Below are positions 42,480-51,997 of a DNA stretch of 64,000 nt, one piece after another. A program made the position numbers and the translations under genes. Source of the stretch: Kentomonas sorsogonicus (Eukaryota > Euglenozoa > Kinetoplastea > Trypanosomatida > Trypanosomatidae); contig JAQOSZ010000177.1 of the NCBI GenBank assembly GCA_030347455.1, forward strand, positions 124,001 to 188,000, in the 5' to 3' direction. Positions within the stretch are counted from its first letter, which is position 1. Each line of letters opens with the position of its first letter. Below the pieces are notes generated by a model, which saw nothing but the letters and a program-made list of their open reading frames with translations, was not told the DNA's origin and did not search any database.

Positions 42480-43745
42480 TCACTTCGTCTTGTCTGCAGT
42501 CTCCTCCCTCTTCCCTTTCCCATTTGTCACCCCCACCCCCTCCTCTACCTCCGCCTCGGTCCCATCGCGACGCCCGAGAACAAGCACGTCAAAGGCGGCG
42601 CGCGGGAACCCGCAGCCGCGGCGCCGCGCCCGCGCGCAGCAGGGCGAGGGTGGTTGTGTCGCGGGCCCACAGCGCGCAGTGCAGCGCCAGCAGCGCGGTG
42701 AGGTAGAGGAGGAACGACACCACCAGCACCAGGCCGGCCAGGGCGGAGGGGCGGAGGGGGGCGGGGCGCCGCGCGGTGCGGCCCTGCGGCAGCCCCGGGG
42801 GCCCGAGGCCGAGCGCCCAGCCGCCGTGCGTCCACAGCAGGTGCGCGTAGTTGGCGACCCCGCACGCGAGGACACGCGAGAAAGCGTCCGCGGGTGCGGC
42901 GGCTGACACAGTTGTTGATGAGGTAGCAGTGGTGGTCCATCCCCGGCACCGCCGCCCCGCACTTGCTGCAGCGCGACACGCGCAGAGGGGACGGTCCGCG
43001 CGTGTGAAGTCGGGGCAGTAGTGGGAGCGGCGCTGGAGGGCCACTCCCCCGTACCCTCCGGCGCCTCCTCTGCCGCCGCGGGAGCGGGAGCCTGCGGGAC
43101 GCTCAGCACGCAGACCACGTAGGAGGCGGCGAACGCAAGCAGCAGCAGCAGATGTACCCACTCGCCGGCGCGGCAGTCCCAGACGTGTGCGAGACCCCCC
43201 GAGAGTGACGCACAAAGCTGCCCCTGGCGGAGGCTGTCCAGCGCGTCCCACGCGGCGTGCAGAGGGCCGCAGCGCGACAGCGCCGCCCGCTCCGCTGCCC
43301 ACCTCTCCGCAGGGTCGACTACAGACAGCAAAAGTGGCGAGGACGGCAAGGATGGCGACAACGGAGAAACTTCCTCACCACTCGTCGCTGTGGCCTGCGA
43401 TGGACGGCGTGGAGGCCGCAAGCGCGTCGCGGCGGGCCTGGACGAAAACAGCCGCGTACTGCCAGGCGAGGGCGGCGGCGACGGCCACGAGCACCGCCCG
43501 CCCCCAGCGCCGCGCGCCGGCGTTGTAGCGCTGCACATGCTGCCGCCCCTCCAGCGCCTCCGCCAGCACGCAGCGGCCCGCGGCGAAGTTGGCCAGCATC
43601 AGCGCGGCCGGCAGCATGAAGCAGTGCGTGCACGGCACCCCACGACGTCAGCGCCGCCGCCAGCGGAGACACCGCAGCGGCTGGTGGAGGGTGGCGACGG
43701 CGGCACCGTCGTCGCTGTCGTGTTCGGTGCAGGGTGGCTCATCAT
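42480..43745 (-). CDS. DHHC palmitoyltransferase-like gene, frame disrupted several times
   Basis: Pieces in different frames but in the right order make up a DHHC protein S-acyltransferase, an integral membrane enzyme that palmitoylates Cys residues. In order: a Pro/Thr N-terminus from ATGs at 43745/43742; TM1 (AVLVAVAAALAWQYAAVFV); TM2 (EWVHLLLLLAFAASYVVCVL); the Cys-rich domain (HYCPDFTRADRPL, then CSKCGAAVPGMDHHCYLINNCV, DHHC at about + 42930); TM3 (FSRVLACGVANYAHLLW); TM4 (LAGLVLVVSFLLYLTALLALH); and TTT after TM4, like the family TTxE motif. About five or six frame changes are needed. One Cys of the zinc-binding set appears as Phe, close to a frame change. No internal segment has lost its domain, so heavy sequencing error in GC-rich DNA is as likely as a pseudogene. 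Ends are approximate; the 3' end could be 42589. Confidence 0.6.
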
Positions 43746-44182
43746 TTCAGTATATTTTGTTTTGTTTTTCCTCTCCTCTTTCAAAAAGCTGTCCCTGGTA
43801 CCGTCACAAGGGTGTCACTCTGCTACTGTGGTGTGCTGTGGTCAGGCCCCACGTGTCGGGCTTGCCTGGGAGAGAGAGCTGCAGGCAAGAAGAACGGAAG
43901 GAGCACAAAAGAAAGAAAGAAAGAGAAGGAGAGAGAGAATGCAGGTGTTGAAAGAAGCCAATATACTCTCTCGCACACATACGCACACACGCATGCTCAT
44001 TTCAGACTGTTCACTTCATCTTCCAAAGTGGGGTACCAGAGGAGGAATTCTCGACCTTGGGCGCGGCGAGTCCACCGAGACCCAGAGGATGCAATACTCC
44101 AATTAGAAGAGAAAAAAAAAAGCACGAAGAGGAGAAGCAAACAAACCAAGAAACGCAAGAAAGAAAAATCATCAAAGAAGCA
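43746..44182. other. Intergenic spacer
   Basis: No gene seen. AT-rich, with purine-rich + sequence downstream of XPD. Confidence 0.6.
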
Positions 44183-44363
44183 TCACCTCTTCTGACGCTT
44201 GCGCGGCGGCGGTCCGTTCTCGCTGACGGGACGCACAATCTCCTCTTCCTCCACTTCCTCCTCCTTCTTCACCGTCGTCTGTCCGTCAGCCCCGGCGGCG
44301 CTAGTCCCCAGGAAGGACGCAGCAGCCGCAGTAGCAGCAGCAGCAGCAGCAGCGCTAGTAGTA

Positions 44364-46955
44364 CTAGCAGTATCCAGCATTCGGCGTTGCGCTGGTAGCA
44401 CCACCATCACCACCACCACTGCCACTGCTACTGTCCCCAGCGCCGGCGGCCGGCACCGGATGCGGCGCAAAGGCGGGCGGGGAGGGCTGCAGCCGGCCGA
44501 GGCGGCCTAGCGTGGCGCGCGAGTAGAGGGTGGTGCCGAGGTCGCGCTGGTGCTCCCACGGCTGCGCCATCTCCCGAAAGAACGCCCGCGCGACCGCGAT
44601 GGCGGCGTCGACGCTGAGGTTGGTGTTGTCGCGCAGGCACTGCTGGATCCAGTTGGGGATCTTGCGGCGCTTGTCGGTGAGCGCGAAGCGGCGGTCGACG
44701 AGGAGCATCATCCCGTAGTCGGTCTTGTTGCGCAGCACGCGCCCGATGCACTGCGACGCCTGCCGCATCGCGTCGAAGTTGCGGAACTCACTCTCCGAGA
44801 TGCCGAGGCACACCTCCATCCAGTGCATCCGCTGCCGCAGCGGCTCGTCGTTGGGGGGCAAAAAAGGGACGCCGAACATGACCACCGCGCGCCCGTAGTG
44901 CCGGTCAAAGTCGATGCCCTCCGCGATCTTGCCGCGCGCGATCGAGATGAAGATGGCGCCGCGGCCGATGTCGCACGCGCGGCGGTAGTTGGCCAGCGCG
45001 ACCGAGGTCTCCTCAATGCCCTGCGTTTCGACGAAGATGAGCTTGTGCTTGGCGAGCTCCTGCAGGAAGCCGCTGGCGTGCCACGCGAGCAGCACCTCGC
45101 CCATGTACTGGTAGCCCGTGAAGAAGCACACGATGCCGTCGGGGACGGTGCGCGCGAGCTCCATCAGCAGCGACTCGTAGGCGGAGGTGACGAGCTGCTG
45201 CGCGGCGGGGTTCGTGCGCACCTTGAAGCTGCTGGTGATCTCCTCCGAGGTGATGCTGACGCTCTCCGAGCTGCGCGTCACGATGACCGGCGCGATGCAC
45301 TTGCGGCTGAGCGTCATCTGGAAGGACTTGGAGACTGTGGGGGTGAAGCCGAGGATCTTGGGGTAGATGTCGAGCGGCGAGAGCGTCCCCGAGGTGAGAA
45401 TCACGGAGCGGTACGACGCAAAGACCGGCTGCAGCGCGAGGGAGGCGTCGGTGCACACGAGGCGGATGACGGGGTCCGGGATCTGCGGGCGGCTGGGGTC
45501 GAAGGCCTCGCACACGACCACGAAGCTGGGTCGCTCGTAGCGGTCCTCGCGGTAGTGCACCGCCAGCAGCGTGTACATGTGGGCGAGCAGCGAGAGCGGG
45601 CGGTAGCGGTTGGTGTCGGTCACCTGCAGCGTCTGCAGGAGCACCTTGAGGCGCTCGAAGAGGTAGCGGAAGTGCCCAATGTCCAGCGCGCACTCCTCCT
45701 TCACCTTGGTCAAAAAGGTGAGGGGGTCCGCGACGTAGGTGCGCGTGATGCGGGTCGCGATGCGCCGCGTAAAGTCGGCGAGGCGCTTCATGAAGGCGAG
45801 GAAGTTGCTCGCGAGCCGCAGACTCGCCGGGATCGCGCCGTCCGCCACCTCCCGCGGAATCGCCGGCGCCACCACCACCTGTTGCTGCTGGTTGTTGTTG
45901 TTGTTGTTGTTATTGTTGCTACTACCATTGCTGTTGCCGGCTGCCGTGTTACCGCCAGGTGCGGCCGCCGGCTGCCCCGCCTCGCGGCGCGCCATCTCGG
46001 AGAGCGCGAGGCCGTTGACGAGCTGGTCGTACTCGAGCTGCAGCTGCTGGCGGTTGGTGGCCTTGAGCGTGTCGAGGCGGCGGCCGAGCTCGCTGATGTT
46101 CTCGCCGGCCGCGTGCGCGTCGCGCTTGGTGACGATGAGCGACATGGCCTCAATGCACACGTCGTCGACGTTGTGCCCCTCGTCGAGCACGACGATCGTG
46201 TTCTCCTTGAGGTACGGCTTCACCACCTCCGAGACGACGGGGTCGACCATGTAGAGATACGAGTGCACGATGATGTCCGCCCCCGCGAGCGCCTTGCGCA
46301 CCAGGTAGTACGGGCACACCCCGCGCTCCATCCCGAGGCGCCGCAGGTCGTCCACAGAGTGCACGCCGGGCGGCAGCTGCACCGGCCCCTCCTCGAGCGC
46401 GTCGTAGAAGGCGCAGCGGTCGCCGCTCTGCCACGGCGCGGTGAGGCTGCGGCACGCCGCGTCCACGTCGTCCAGCAGCAGGTGCGCCGACACGCGCGGC
46501 TCCACGCACAGCACGCGCTTCGCCGTCAGGCACACGCCCGTCAGCGGCGGCGGCGGGCCGGCCGTCGCGGCCCCCTCTCCCTCCCCGGCACCGCCGGCGG
46601 CAGAAGAGGAGGAGGCGGCCGCAGCAGCAGCAGCCGCCCCGTTCGCGCCGTAGGTCTCCTCGTCGTCGCGCGTCCAGCAGTCGAGCAGCTTGCGGAGCTC
46701 CTCCATCGTCTTGGACATCTCCTCGACAGTCCGCGTGCAGTAGACGACCTTGCGGCGCTCGAGGCGGTGGTGGCGCAGATAGGCCACCAGGATGGACAGC
46801 AGCGAGATGGTCTTGCCGGTCCCCGAGGGCATCTCCAGCACCATGTGCCCGCTGCGGTCCAGGCCGCGCTTCAGCTCCGTGATGTAGTCCAGCTGCTCCG
46901 GATAAATGTACTCATACGGGAACAGCACTGGCACCTCCTCCACGTAGAACTTCAT
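44364..46955 (-). CDS. XPD: TFIIH/NER DNA helicase XPD (ERCC2/Rad3)
   Basis: 863 aa in one frame. XPD is the 5'-3' iron-sulfur helicase of TFIIH, opening DNA in nucleotide excision repair. Start MKFYVEEVPVLFPYEYIYPEQ is the family start; a Met 14 codons upstream is not. Walker A MPSGTGKT at 42-49 has its Lys at 48, as in human XPD. The four 4Fe-4S Cys are C150, C168, C181 and C214. Motif II reads DEGH (258-261) instead of DEAH. Later motifs are clear: TSGTLSPLDIYPKIL, GKIAEGIDFDRHYG and QCIGRVLRNKTDYG. Inserts: Ala/Ser run at 105-135 and an Asn/Gln tract near 345-365 (ATT/GTT repeat). The frame ends after Gly/Ser-rich sequence, but the next frame continues to 44183 with Ala-rich, acidic sequence and a basic RKRQKR end, perhaps the true C-terminus after one indel. 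Confidence 0.96.
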   Translation of the reverse strand: MKFYVEEVPVLFPYEYIYPEQLDYITELKRGLDRSGHMVLEMPSGTGKTISLLSILVAYLRHHRLERRKVVYCTRTVEEMSKTMEELRKLLDCWTRDDEETYGANGAAAAAAAASSSSAAGGAGEGEGAATAGPPPPLTGVCLTAKRVLCVEPRVSAHLLLDDVDAACRSLTAPWQSGDRCAFYDALEEGPVQLPPGVHSVDDLRRLGMERGVCPYYLVRKALAGADIIVHSYLYMVDPVVSEVVKPYLKENTIVVLDEGHNVDDVCIEAMSLIVTKRDAHAAGENISELGRRLDTLKATNRQQLQLEYDQLVNGLALSEMARREAGQPAAAPGGNTAAGNSNGSSNNNNNNNNNQQQQVVVAPAIPREVADGAIPASLRLASNFLAFMKRLADFTRRIATRITRTYVADPLTFLTKVKEECALDIGHFRYLFERLKVLLQTLQVTDTNRYRPLSLLAHMYTLLAVHYREDRYERPSFVVVCEAFDPSRPQIPDPVIRLVCTDASLALQPVFASYRSVILTSGTLSPLDIYPKILGFTPTVSKSFQMTLSRKCIAPVIVTRSSESVSITSEEITSSFKVRTNPAAQQLVTSAYESLLMELARTVPDGIVCFFTGYQYMGEVLLAWHASGFLQELAKHKLIFVETQGIEETSVALANYRRACDIGRGAIFISIARGKIAEGIDFDRHYGRAVVMFGVPFLPPNDEPLRQRMHWMEVCLGISESEFRNFDAMRQASQCIGRVLRNKTDYGMMLLVDRRFALTDKRRKIPNWIQQCLRDNTNLSVDAAIAVARAFFREMAQPWEHQRDLGTTLYSRATLGRLGRLQPSPPAFAPHPVPAAGAGDSSSGSGGGDGGATSATPNAGYC

Positions 46956-46992
46956 GGCTAGCGGGAGGAGAGGGAGAAGGAAGGAGGGGGGG
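46956..46992 (-). promoter_or_regulatory. Predicted trans-splice region of XPD
   Basis: On the coding strand a C/T-only tract of about 28 bases (+ 46963-46992) is followed by GCTAGCC and the ATG, placing an AG two bases before the start. Confidence 0.5.
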
Positions 46993-47653
46993 AGCACAGA
47001 TTTGTTGTTTTTCGCTGTGTGTGATGTTGCTACGGACTAGGGCACTACAAGAATATTTATGTGTTGGTTTCCGTTGTTTTGTTTCAGACTGCAGTAGAAA
47101 ATGGTGAAGGAAGAAGAAGAGAAGATAGGTGAATTTGTTTTAAGAATGGTGGTATCGTCTGCTCTGTATTTTTATTATTATTGTTATCATTATTGCTGTT
47201 CGCAAGTAAAAGCGAAGAGAGGATGAAAACGCACCGCAAAGTAAAGAAGAAAGGGTCAAGGAAATGGCTAAGCAACTGGAAGAGAAATGACCACGCAGCA
47301 CCGCTTCCTCTCATGCAAGAAGTAAATGAAAAGGACGAGGGCACATCTGCACCACTTTTGCTGTCGTCGTCGTTTAAGTTTTCATTTTTTTTTTTTTGTC
47401 TTCCGCACATTTCGTTTCGTTCTGCGTTTGATCATAGCGAGTGAAACATGAAAATGAATAGTGGAAAAGCAGAAAAAGTGCCATCAACAAGATGAAGAGC
47501 AAAAAGCCCTTCAACAGTTAATTCAATAGCACCCGCTCGAGCAGCTAAACCGACAGTGAGAGAAGCAAAAAGCATCGAGTGCGTAATAACAGCATAGCAA
47601 TAGAGGAAGAAGCGACAGGGCCTCCATCTCCCTTTCTCCTCCTCTCTCTCTCT
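46993..47653. other. Intergenic spacer
   Basis: No gene seen. T-run at about 47388-47397; AT-rich; CT-rich + sequence at 47629-47656 near the cullin stop. Confidence 0.65.
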
Positions 47654-50600
47654 CTAGGGAATGTAGCGGTAGGTGTTCTTCTTCGTGGCGTCGCGCTCAA
47701 TAAACTGCCGCCGCAGCAACTCCTCAATACGCGCCTTCACTAGCGCGTCGTCGACCGTAAAGTGCGGGTCGAGCCTCGCGTGGCACTTGGCAACGAGCTC
47801 GGCGTGCGTGATGGTGCGGCTGTGCTTGCACAGGCGGTACAGGCACGCGTCGATGGCCGGCTTGCGGTCGGCCGCAAAGTCGCCGGCGTGGGGCTGGTTC
47901 AGCCGCGCCGCCTCCTCCTCCTCCGCGCCGCCCGCGCCGCGGCTGAGGTGGTACGGCGGCACCCGCAGGCGCCGCCCAGTGCCGGAGAAGCTGGGGGCCA
48001 TCGTGAGCGTGTCGTCCTCGGCCATGAAGGCGCCGCAGCGCCGCAGCCGCCTCCCCCGCGCCCTCGTCCTTGTTGCCGCCGGTAATGTTGCTGCTGCTGG
48101 CGGCGTGGTGGTAGCGCAGCACGCCGCAGCCGACGAGCGCGGGAACGAAACGGCGGACGGCGGGGAGCTCGAGGCCGTAGAGGCGGCGCAGGTCGCGCGG
48201 GGTGACGGCGTCGGCGCTGTTGAGTGCGAGCAGGCAGAGCGCCTGCGGGGCCGACACCGCCAGCAGCTGCGTGCTGCCGTCCGCAAACACGGCGTTCACC
48301 TCGGCGCTGCTGCAGTCGTGCGCCCAGTAGAGCAGCCGCTGCCGCGTGCCCTGCAGGTACGCCGCGCGCAGGGCCGCCAGCTGCGCCGCCAGGCCGCGCG
48401 GTAGCCGCAGCGACGACTCGAATACCATGTGCGACGGCCAGATGCCCTTCTTGGCGGCCAGCAGCGTCAGCTGGTACGGCGGCGCAGGCGGCACAGGGAC
48501 GGCCGCGAAGGCCACCGCCCCGCCGCTGGGCATGTCGCCGCCGTCATCGCTGTTGTTGTTGTTGTCAGGGTTGGCGCTGCTTTCCCCATTCTCTGCGGTG
48601 GCGCCTGTCTTGTTCCCTTGGCTACCGCTCCGCGCGGTGTCCGCCGCCTCCGCCTCCCCGGACGCAGCGGTCGCCTTCTTATGCGTTCCCGTGCCCGGGG
48701 CGCCGTCTGCATCAACGGGTGAGGTGCCGGCAGCGGCCGCAGCCTCCGCCTCCGCCTCCTCGCGCGCGGCGGCCAGGGCGTCGGCCGGGTGAAAAAGCGC
48801 GGAGGCGGCGACATCGCTCAGCATGCCCTCGAGCTGCGCGGTGCTGGAGCTGCCGCTCTTTTTGCGTATCGCCGCCACGAGGCTCTGCTCGAGCGCAAAC
48901 TGCAGGCGCTGCGACGACAGCAGCACCCGCTGCGCCAGGCACTCCCGCATCACCGCGAAGAACGGCTCCTTGTCCTTGACGTACCCGAGCGTTGACACGG
49001 CCGCCTTGAGGTCCGCCGGGAGCCCCGCCGTCTCGCCGCCGGCCTTGTTGCCGTCGCGCCCCGCAGCAGCAGCCGTCGTCGCCGCCTGCTCCTGCTCCTG
49101 ATCCTGCTGCTGTTGCGCCGGCGAGCTCGTGGCAGTGGCTGCGCTCTTGCCGCCGCCGTCCGCGGCGGCCACGCCGCCTGCGCTCAGCTGCGGGTCGTGC
49201 ACCAGCACGCGGTTGATAAAGTGGGCCAGCCACTCGGCAAACGGGACGGTGCGCACGACCGCGCCGCCGCCGTAGTCGCCTGCGTCGCCGCGGCGTCGGC
49301 CGCCGGGGAGTCCGCAGGGGCGCCGTCGCCGTCGTCCTTCTTGTTGAGGAGCGCGTCGCCGCGCGGGCGGGCGAGGGTCTTGATGCCCGTCGCGTAGGCG
49401 AGCTCGAGGCCCTCCAGCACCGCCCGCGAAAGCACCTCGTCGTGCCGGAACACACGCGCGACGGCGTCGCTGTACGACTGGCGCAGCGCCATCATGCCCC
49501 GCACGTACGGCACCACCGCCACCCCAGACTCCCGCGCCGCCGCGTGCTCCGCCGCCAGCGCGCGCGCGTCGGCCACGATCTGATCCCGCAGCGGCGGCGC
49601 CAGCACCGCGCTGTTGCGCGCGGAGGAGGCGGTGGTCGAGGTGGCCGCGAGGCCGGAGGCCGCCGAGCCCGCGGCGGCACCAGCGGCGGCGACCGAGACG
49701 GCGCCGGCGCCCGGGGCGACGTAGGAGGTGCAGAGGAGGTCGTAGAGCTCGCGCAGGGTGTGTTCGTCGCGGCGGCGCAGCAGGCCGCCCAGCGCGTCCG
49801 GCGCCGTCACCAGCTTGCGCAGCAGCACCCCCGACCCCGACAGCGCCGCCTCCACCGCCAGCATCACCGAGGCGCCGTCGGCGGGGGGGAAGTGCCGGGC
49901 GCAGGAGGCGGCCTCGCGCGCGCGCAGACTGCTCACGCGGAGGAGGAAGCCCTGCGCGTCGCACTCGTGCTCCCAGCGCTCCAGCAGCGCCGCGCACTCC
50001 TCCCGGATCTGCGCCAGGTACGGCGCCAGGAAGACGTCGGCGTACACGGGCTGCGTGCCCCCCACGCTCATCTCCGCGAAGAGCGAGACGGCCTCCGTGA
50101 TGGTGGCCTGCTCGTCGCCGCCCGGCGCGGAGGCAGAGGACGACGGCGCGGCCGGCGCGGACGGCGCTGGCGCTGGCTCTGCATCTTTTGGCGCTGTCTC
50201 CGCCGCCTCCTGCTCCCGCACCCCGCGCTGGCGCTCCCTGGCGAGCATGGCGCGGGTGACGGCGCTAAAAGCCGCCGCGCGCTCCTTGAAGACCTGCACC
50301 AGGAAGATGCTCTGCGCGACGTGCTGCAGCGACGGCTTGGCGTGGTTCGCGATGTAGTAGCGCGACAGGTAGCCAAAGGCGTGCTGGCACCACTTGGCCA
50401 GCACGCGGTAGCGCCGCCACGCCTGCAGCACGGCCGCGAAGAGCTCGGCGTCGCTGCCGGACGTGGGGAGGTTGCGGTAGCGCAGCAGGTAGCGCGTGAG
50501 CATCTCCTGATAGTCCATGTACAGCAGCACGCCCGCGTCGTAGCCGGGCGCGTCGAGGCCGCCGCCGCCGCCCCCGAGGCCGCCGCCCGCACTGAAGCCG

Positions 50601-50785
50601 CCGCCGCCGCCGCCGCCGCCGCCGCGCGCCTTGCGGGTGCACGCGACGTAGACCGTGCTGTAGTACTTCATCTTGTCTTCGTAGCTGACGGTGCTGCCGG
50701 CGTTGAGGTCCTTGTCCACGCGATCCGCGAAGGCCTCAAAGTCCGCCTTCATCGCGCGAATCGCCTCCCGATCCTCTTCCAACAT
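47654..50785 (-). CDS. Cullin (CUL1-like) ubiquitin-ligase scaffold; two compensating frame breaks
   Basis: About 1,043 aa. Cullins hold substrate adaptors at the N-terminus and the RING protein RBX1 at the C-terminus. N-terminal repeats are seen from residue 30 (EDKMKYYSTVYVACTRKA, MDYQEMLTRYLLRYRN, LAKWCQHAFGYLSRYYIANH, VAQSIFLVQVFKE). The cullin homology region has FAEWLAHFINRVL, YVKDKEPFFAVMRECLAQRVLL, WPSHMVFESSLRLP and a winged-helix end with the neddylation segment DRKPAIDACLYRLCKHSRT (Lys at the NEDD8 site) and KKNTYRYIP at the C-terminus. Reading moves to a second frame at about 49265-49300 and back at about 48035-48060; the two shifts cancel, so total length is a multiple of three. 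Gly-, Ala- and Asn-rich inserts make it longer than the usual 750-780 aa. With the E2-like genes at 0.8-3.5 kb it marks ubiquitin ligation as a theme, though adjacency is not evidence of partnership. Confidence 0.88.
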
Positions 50786-51490
50786 GTTTCAGGGTGTGTG
50801 TTAGTCGACGCAAGGAGGGAGGGGGCGGTAATGATAAGAAGTGCAAGAAAGAGGAAAGCAAGGAATGAAAACAACAGCAAAAAAAAAAAGGTGTGATCTT
50901 TTTGGAATAGCACGACTTACTACTCGTGGGCTTTCGCTTGGGTGAGAAGACACGGATCTGTGTGGTGACGACGATTCTTTTTATTATTATTTTTTTTTTC
51001 GCGAAATATGTGGGGGAGGGGGGGGGGAGGCAATTTGTACTAGAGTGCGTGTGTGGTAGTAGCTTCTATTACTTGAAATTGGGAAAGAAGAAGAAGAAGA
51101 AAAAGATAGCCGAGTGAATTTACAAGGGAATGCGAGCGGCAGGCTCAATAGGAGTAAAAGAAGAATCATCCGTGCTGCTATGCACACATACACACGCGCA
51201 CACACACTATAGTGAACCCCTCCAAACAAAACGCGGAGCAGGAGGGCAGTGTTAGATCAGACTCGCATGGGAGAAAAAAATCACATGGAGGTAAATGCTC
51301 ACCAATTAAATGTCACGCTTGAAAACAGTCGTTGGCAATATAACCAGTAGTGTACATGGAGAGAGGAGGAGAAGAGAGAGAGAGAAAAAAAAAAAAAAGA
51401 GGAATCAGGGGGGAAGAGAAGAAGCAATAGCTAGTCTAACAGAGCAGAACAGAGAAGAGGAGGGGTTAAAATACAACAAAAATAACAGAG
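50786..51490. other. Intergenic spacer
   Basis: No gene seen. A-run at 50879-50889, T-run at about 50989-50999, G-run at about 51017-51028, A-run at about 51386-51400. Confidence 0.65.
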
Positions 51491-51997
51491 TTACAAGGCG
51501 CGTGCGCTACGCTCCACATCCGCCAGCATTTTCGTAAACTCCTTTTCCATCGCGTCCGATTTCTCATTAAGAGCATCAAACTTGGCCTTGGCTGCCTTGA
51601 TCTTGGCGTCGTACTCTGCCTCGCGCTCCTCGATGTCCTGCTGCAGTTTCGCCTTGTCCTCCATCAGCTGGTTATGGCGCGCGTCGAGGAGACTGAGCTC
51701 CGCGATCATCTCGCGCTCGTCGGCCTTGTGCTGCCGCGTGTAGTCCGTCAGCACGTCCAGGCGCTCCTCCGTCCTCTCCTCCAGCTCGCGCTTGCGGGCC
51801 GCCACCTGCGCCTCCAGCTCCATCTGCTCGCTCTTCTTGCGCGCGGCCGCCTCCATGTCGGTAAGGTAGATCGCCTTGAGCGCCGCCAGCCGCAGCTCGT
51901 AAGCCGCAATCTGGTCACTCACCTCCTGCTCTTCATAAAAGGCAGTCGAGTCCACCGCGGAGGCTTTTTTGGCAGCCTTCCGGCGATCAGAGGACAT
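51491..51997 (-). CDS. Small coiled-coil protein, possible axonemal (DRC12/CCDC153-like)
   Basis: 168 aa from MSSDRRKAAKK at 51997; the frame stays open upstream but that part reads like leader sequence (Thr-His-Arg from CA/CT repeats), so the later Met is preferred. Residues 30-160 are one continuous coiled coil with heptads (LAALKAIYLTDMEAAARKK, RELEERTEERLDVLTDYTRQHKADEREMI, LLDARHNQLMEDKAKLQQDIEERE). Size, the basic N-terminus and the coil pattern are compatible with small axonemal coiled-coil proteins such as dynein regulatory complex subunit 12, but no diagnostic motif exists. Codon use is less extreme than in the genes to the left. Confidence 0.75.
   Translation of the reverse strand: MSSDRRKAAKKASAVDSTAFYEEQEVSDQIAAYELRLAALKAIYLTDMEAAARKKSEQMELEAQVAARKRELEERTEERLDVLTDYTRQHKADEREMIAELSLLDARHNQLMEDKAKLQQDIEEREAEYDAKIKAAKAKFDALNEKSDAMEKEFTKMLADVERSARAL

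Noticed and set aside
44550-46961. 803-codon plus-strand frame opposite XPD
   Set aside because: Antisense shadow; the XPD helicase motifs are unmistakable on the minus strand.
46956-46997. Upstream Met of XPD adding 14 Leu/Pro residues
   Set aside because: The codons are the pyrimidine tract itself; MKFYVEEVPV is the family start.
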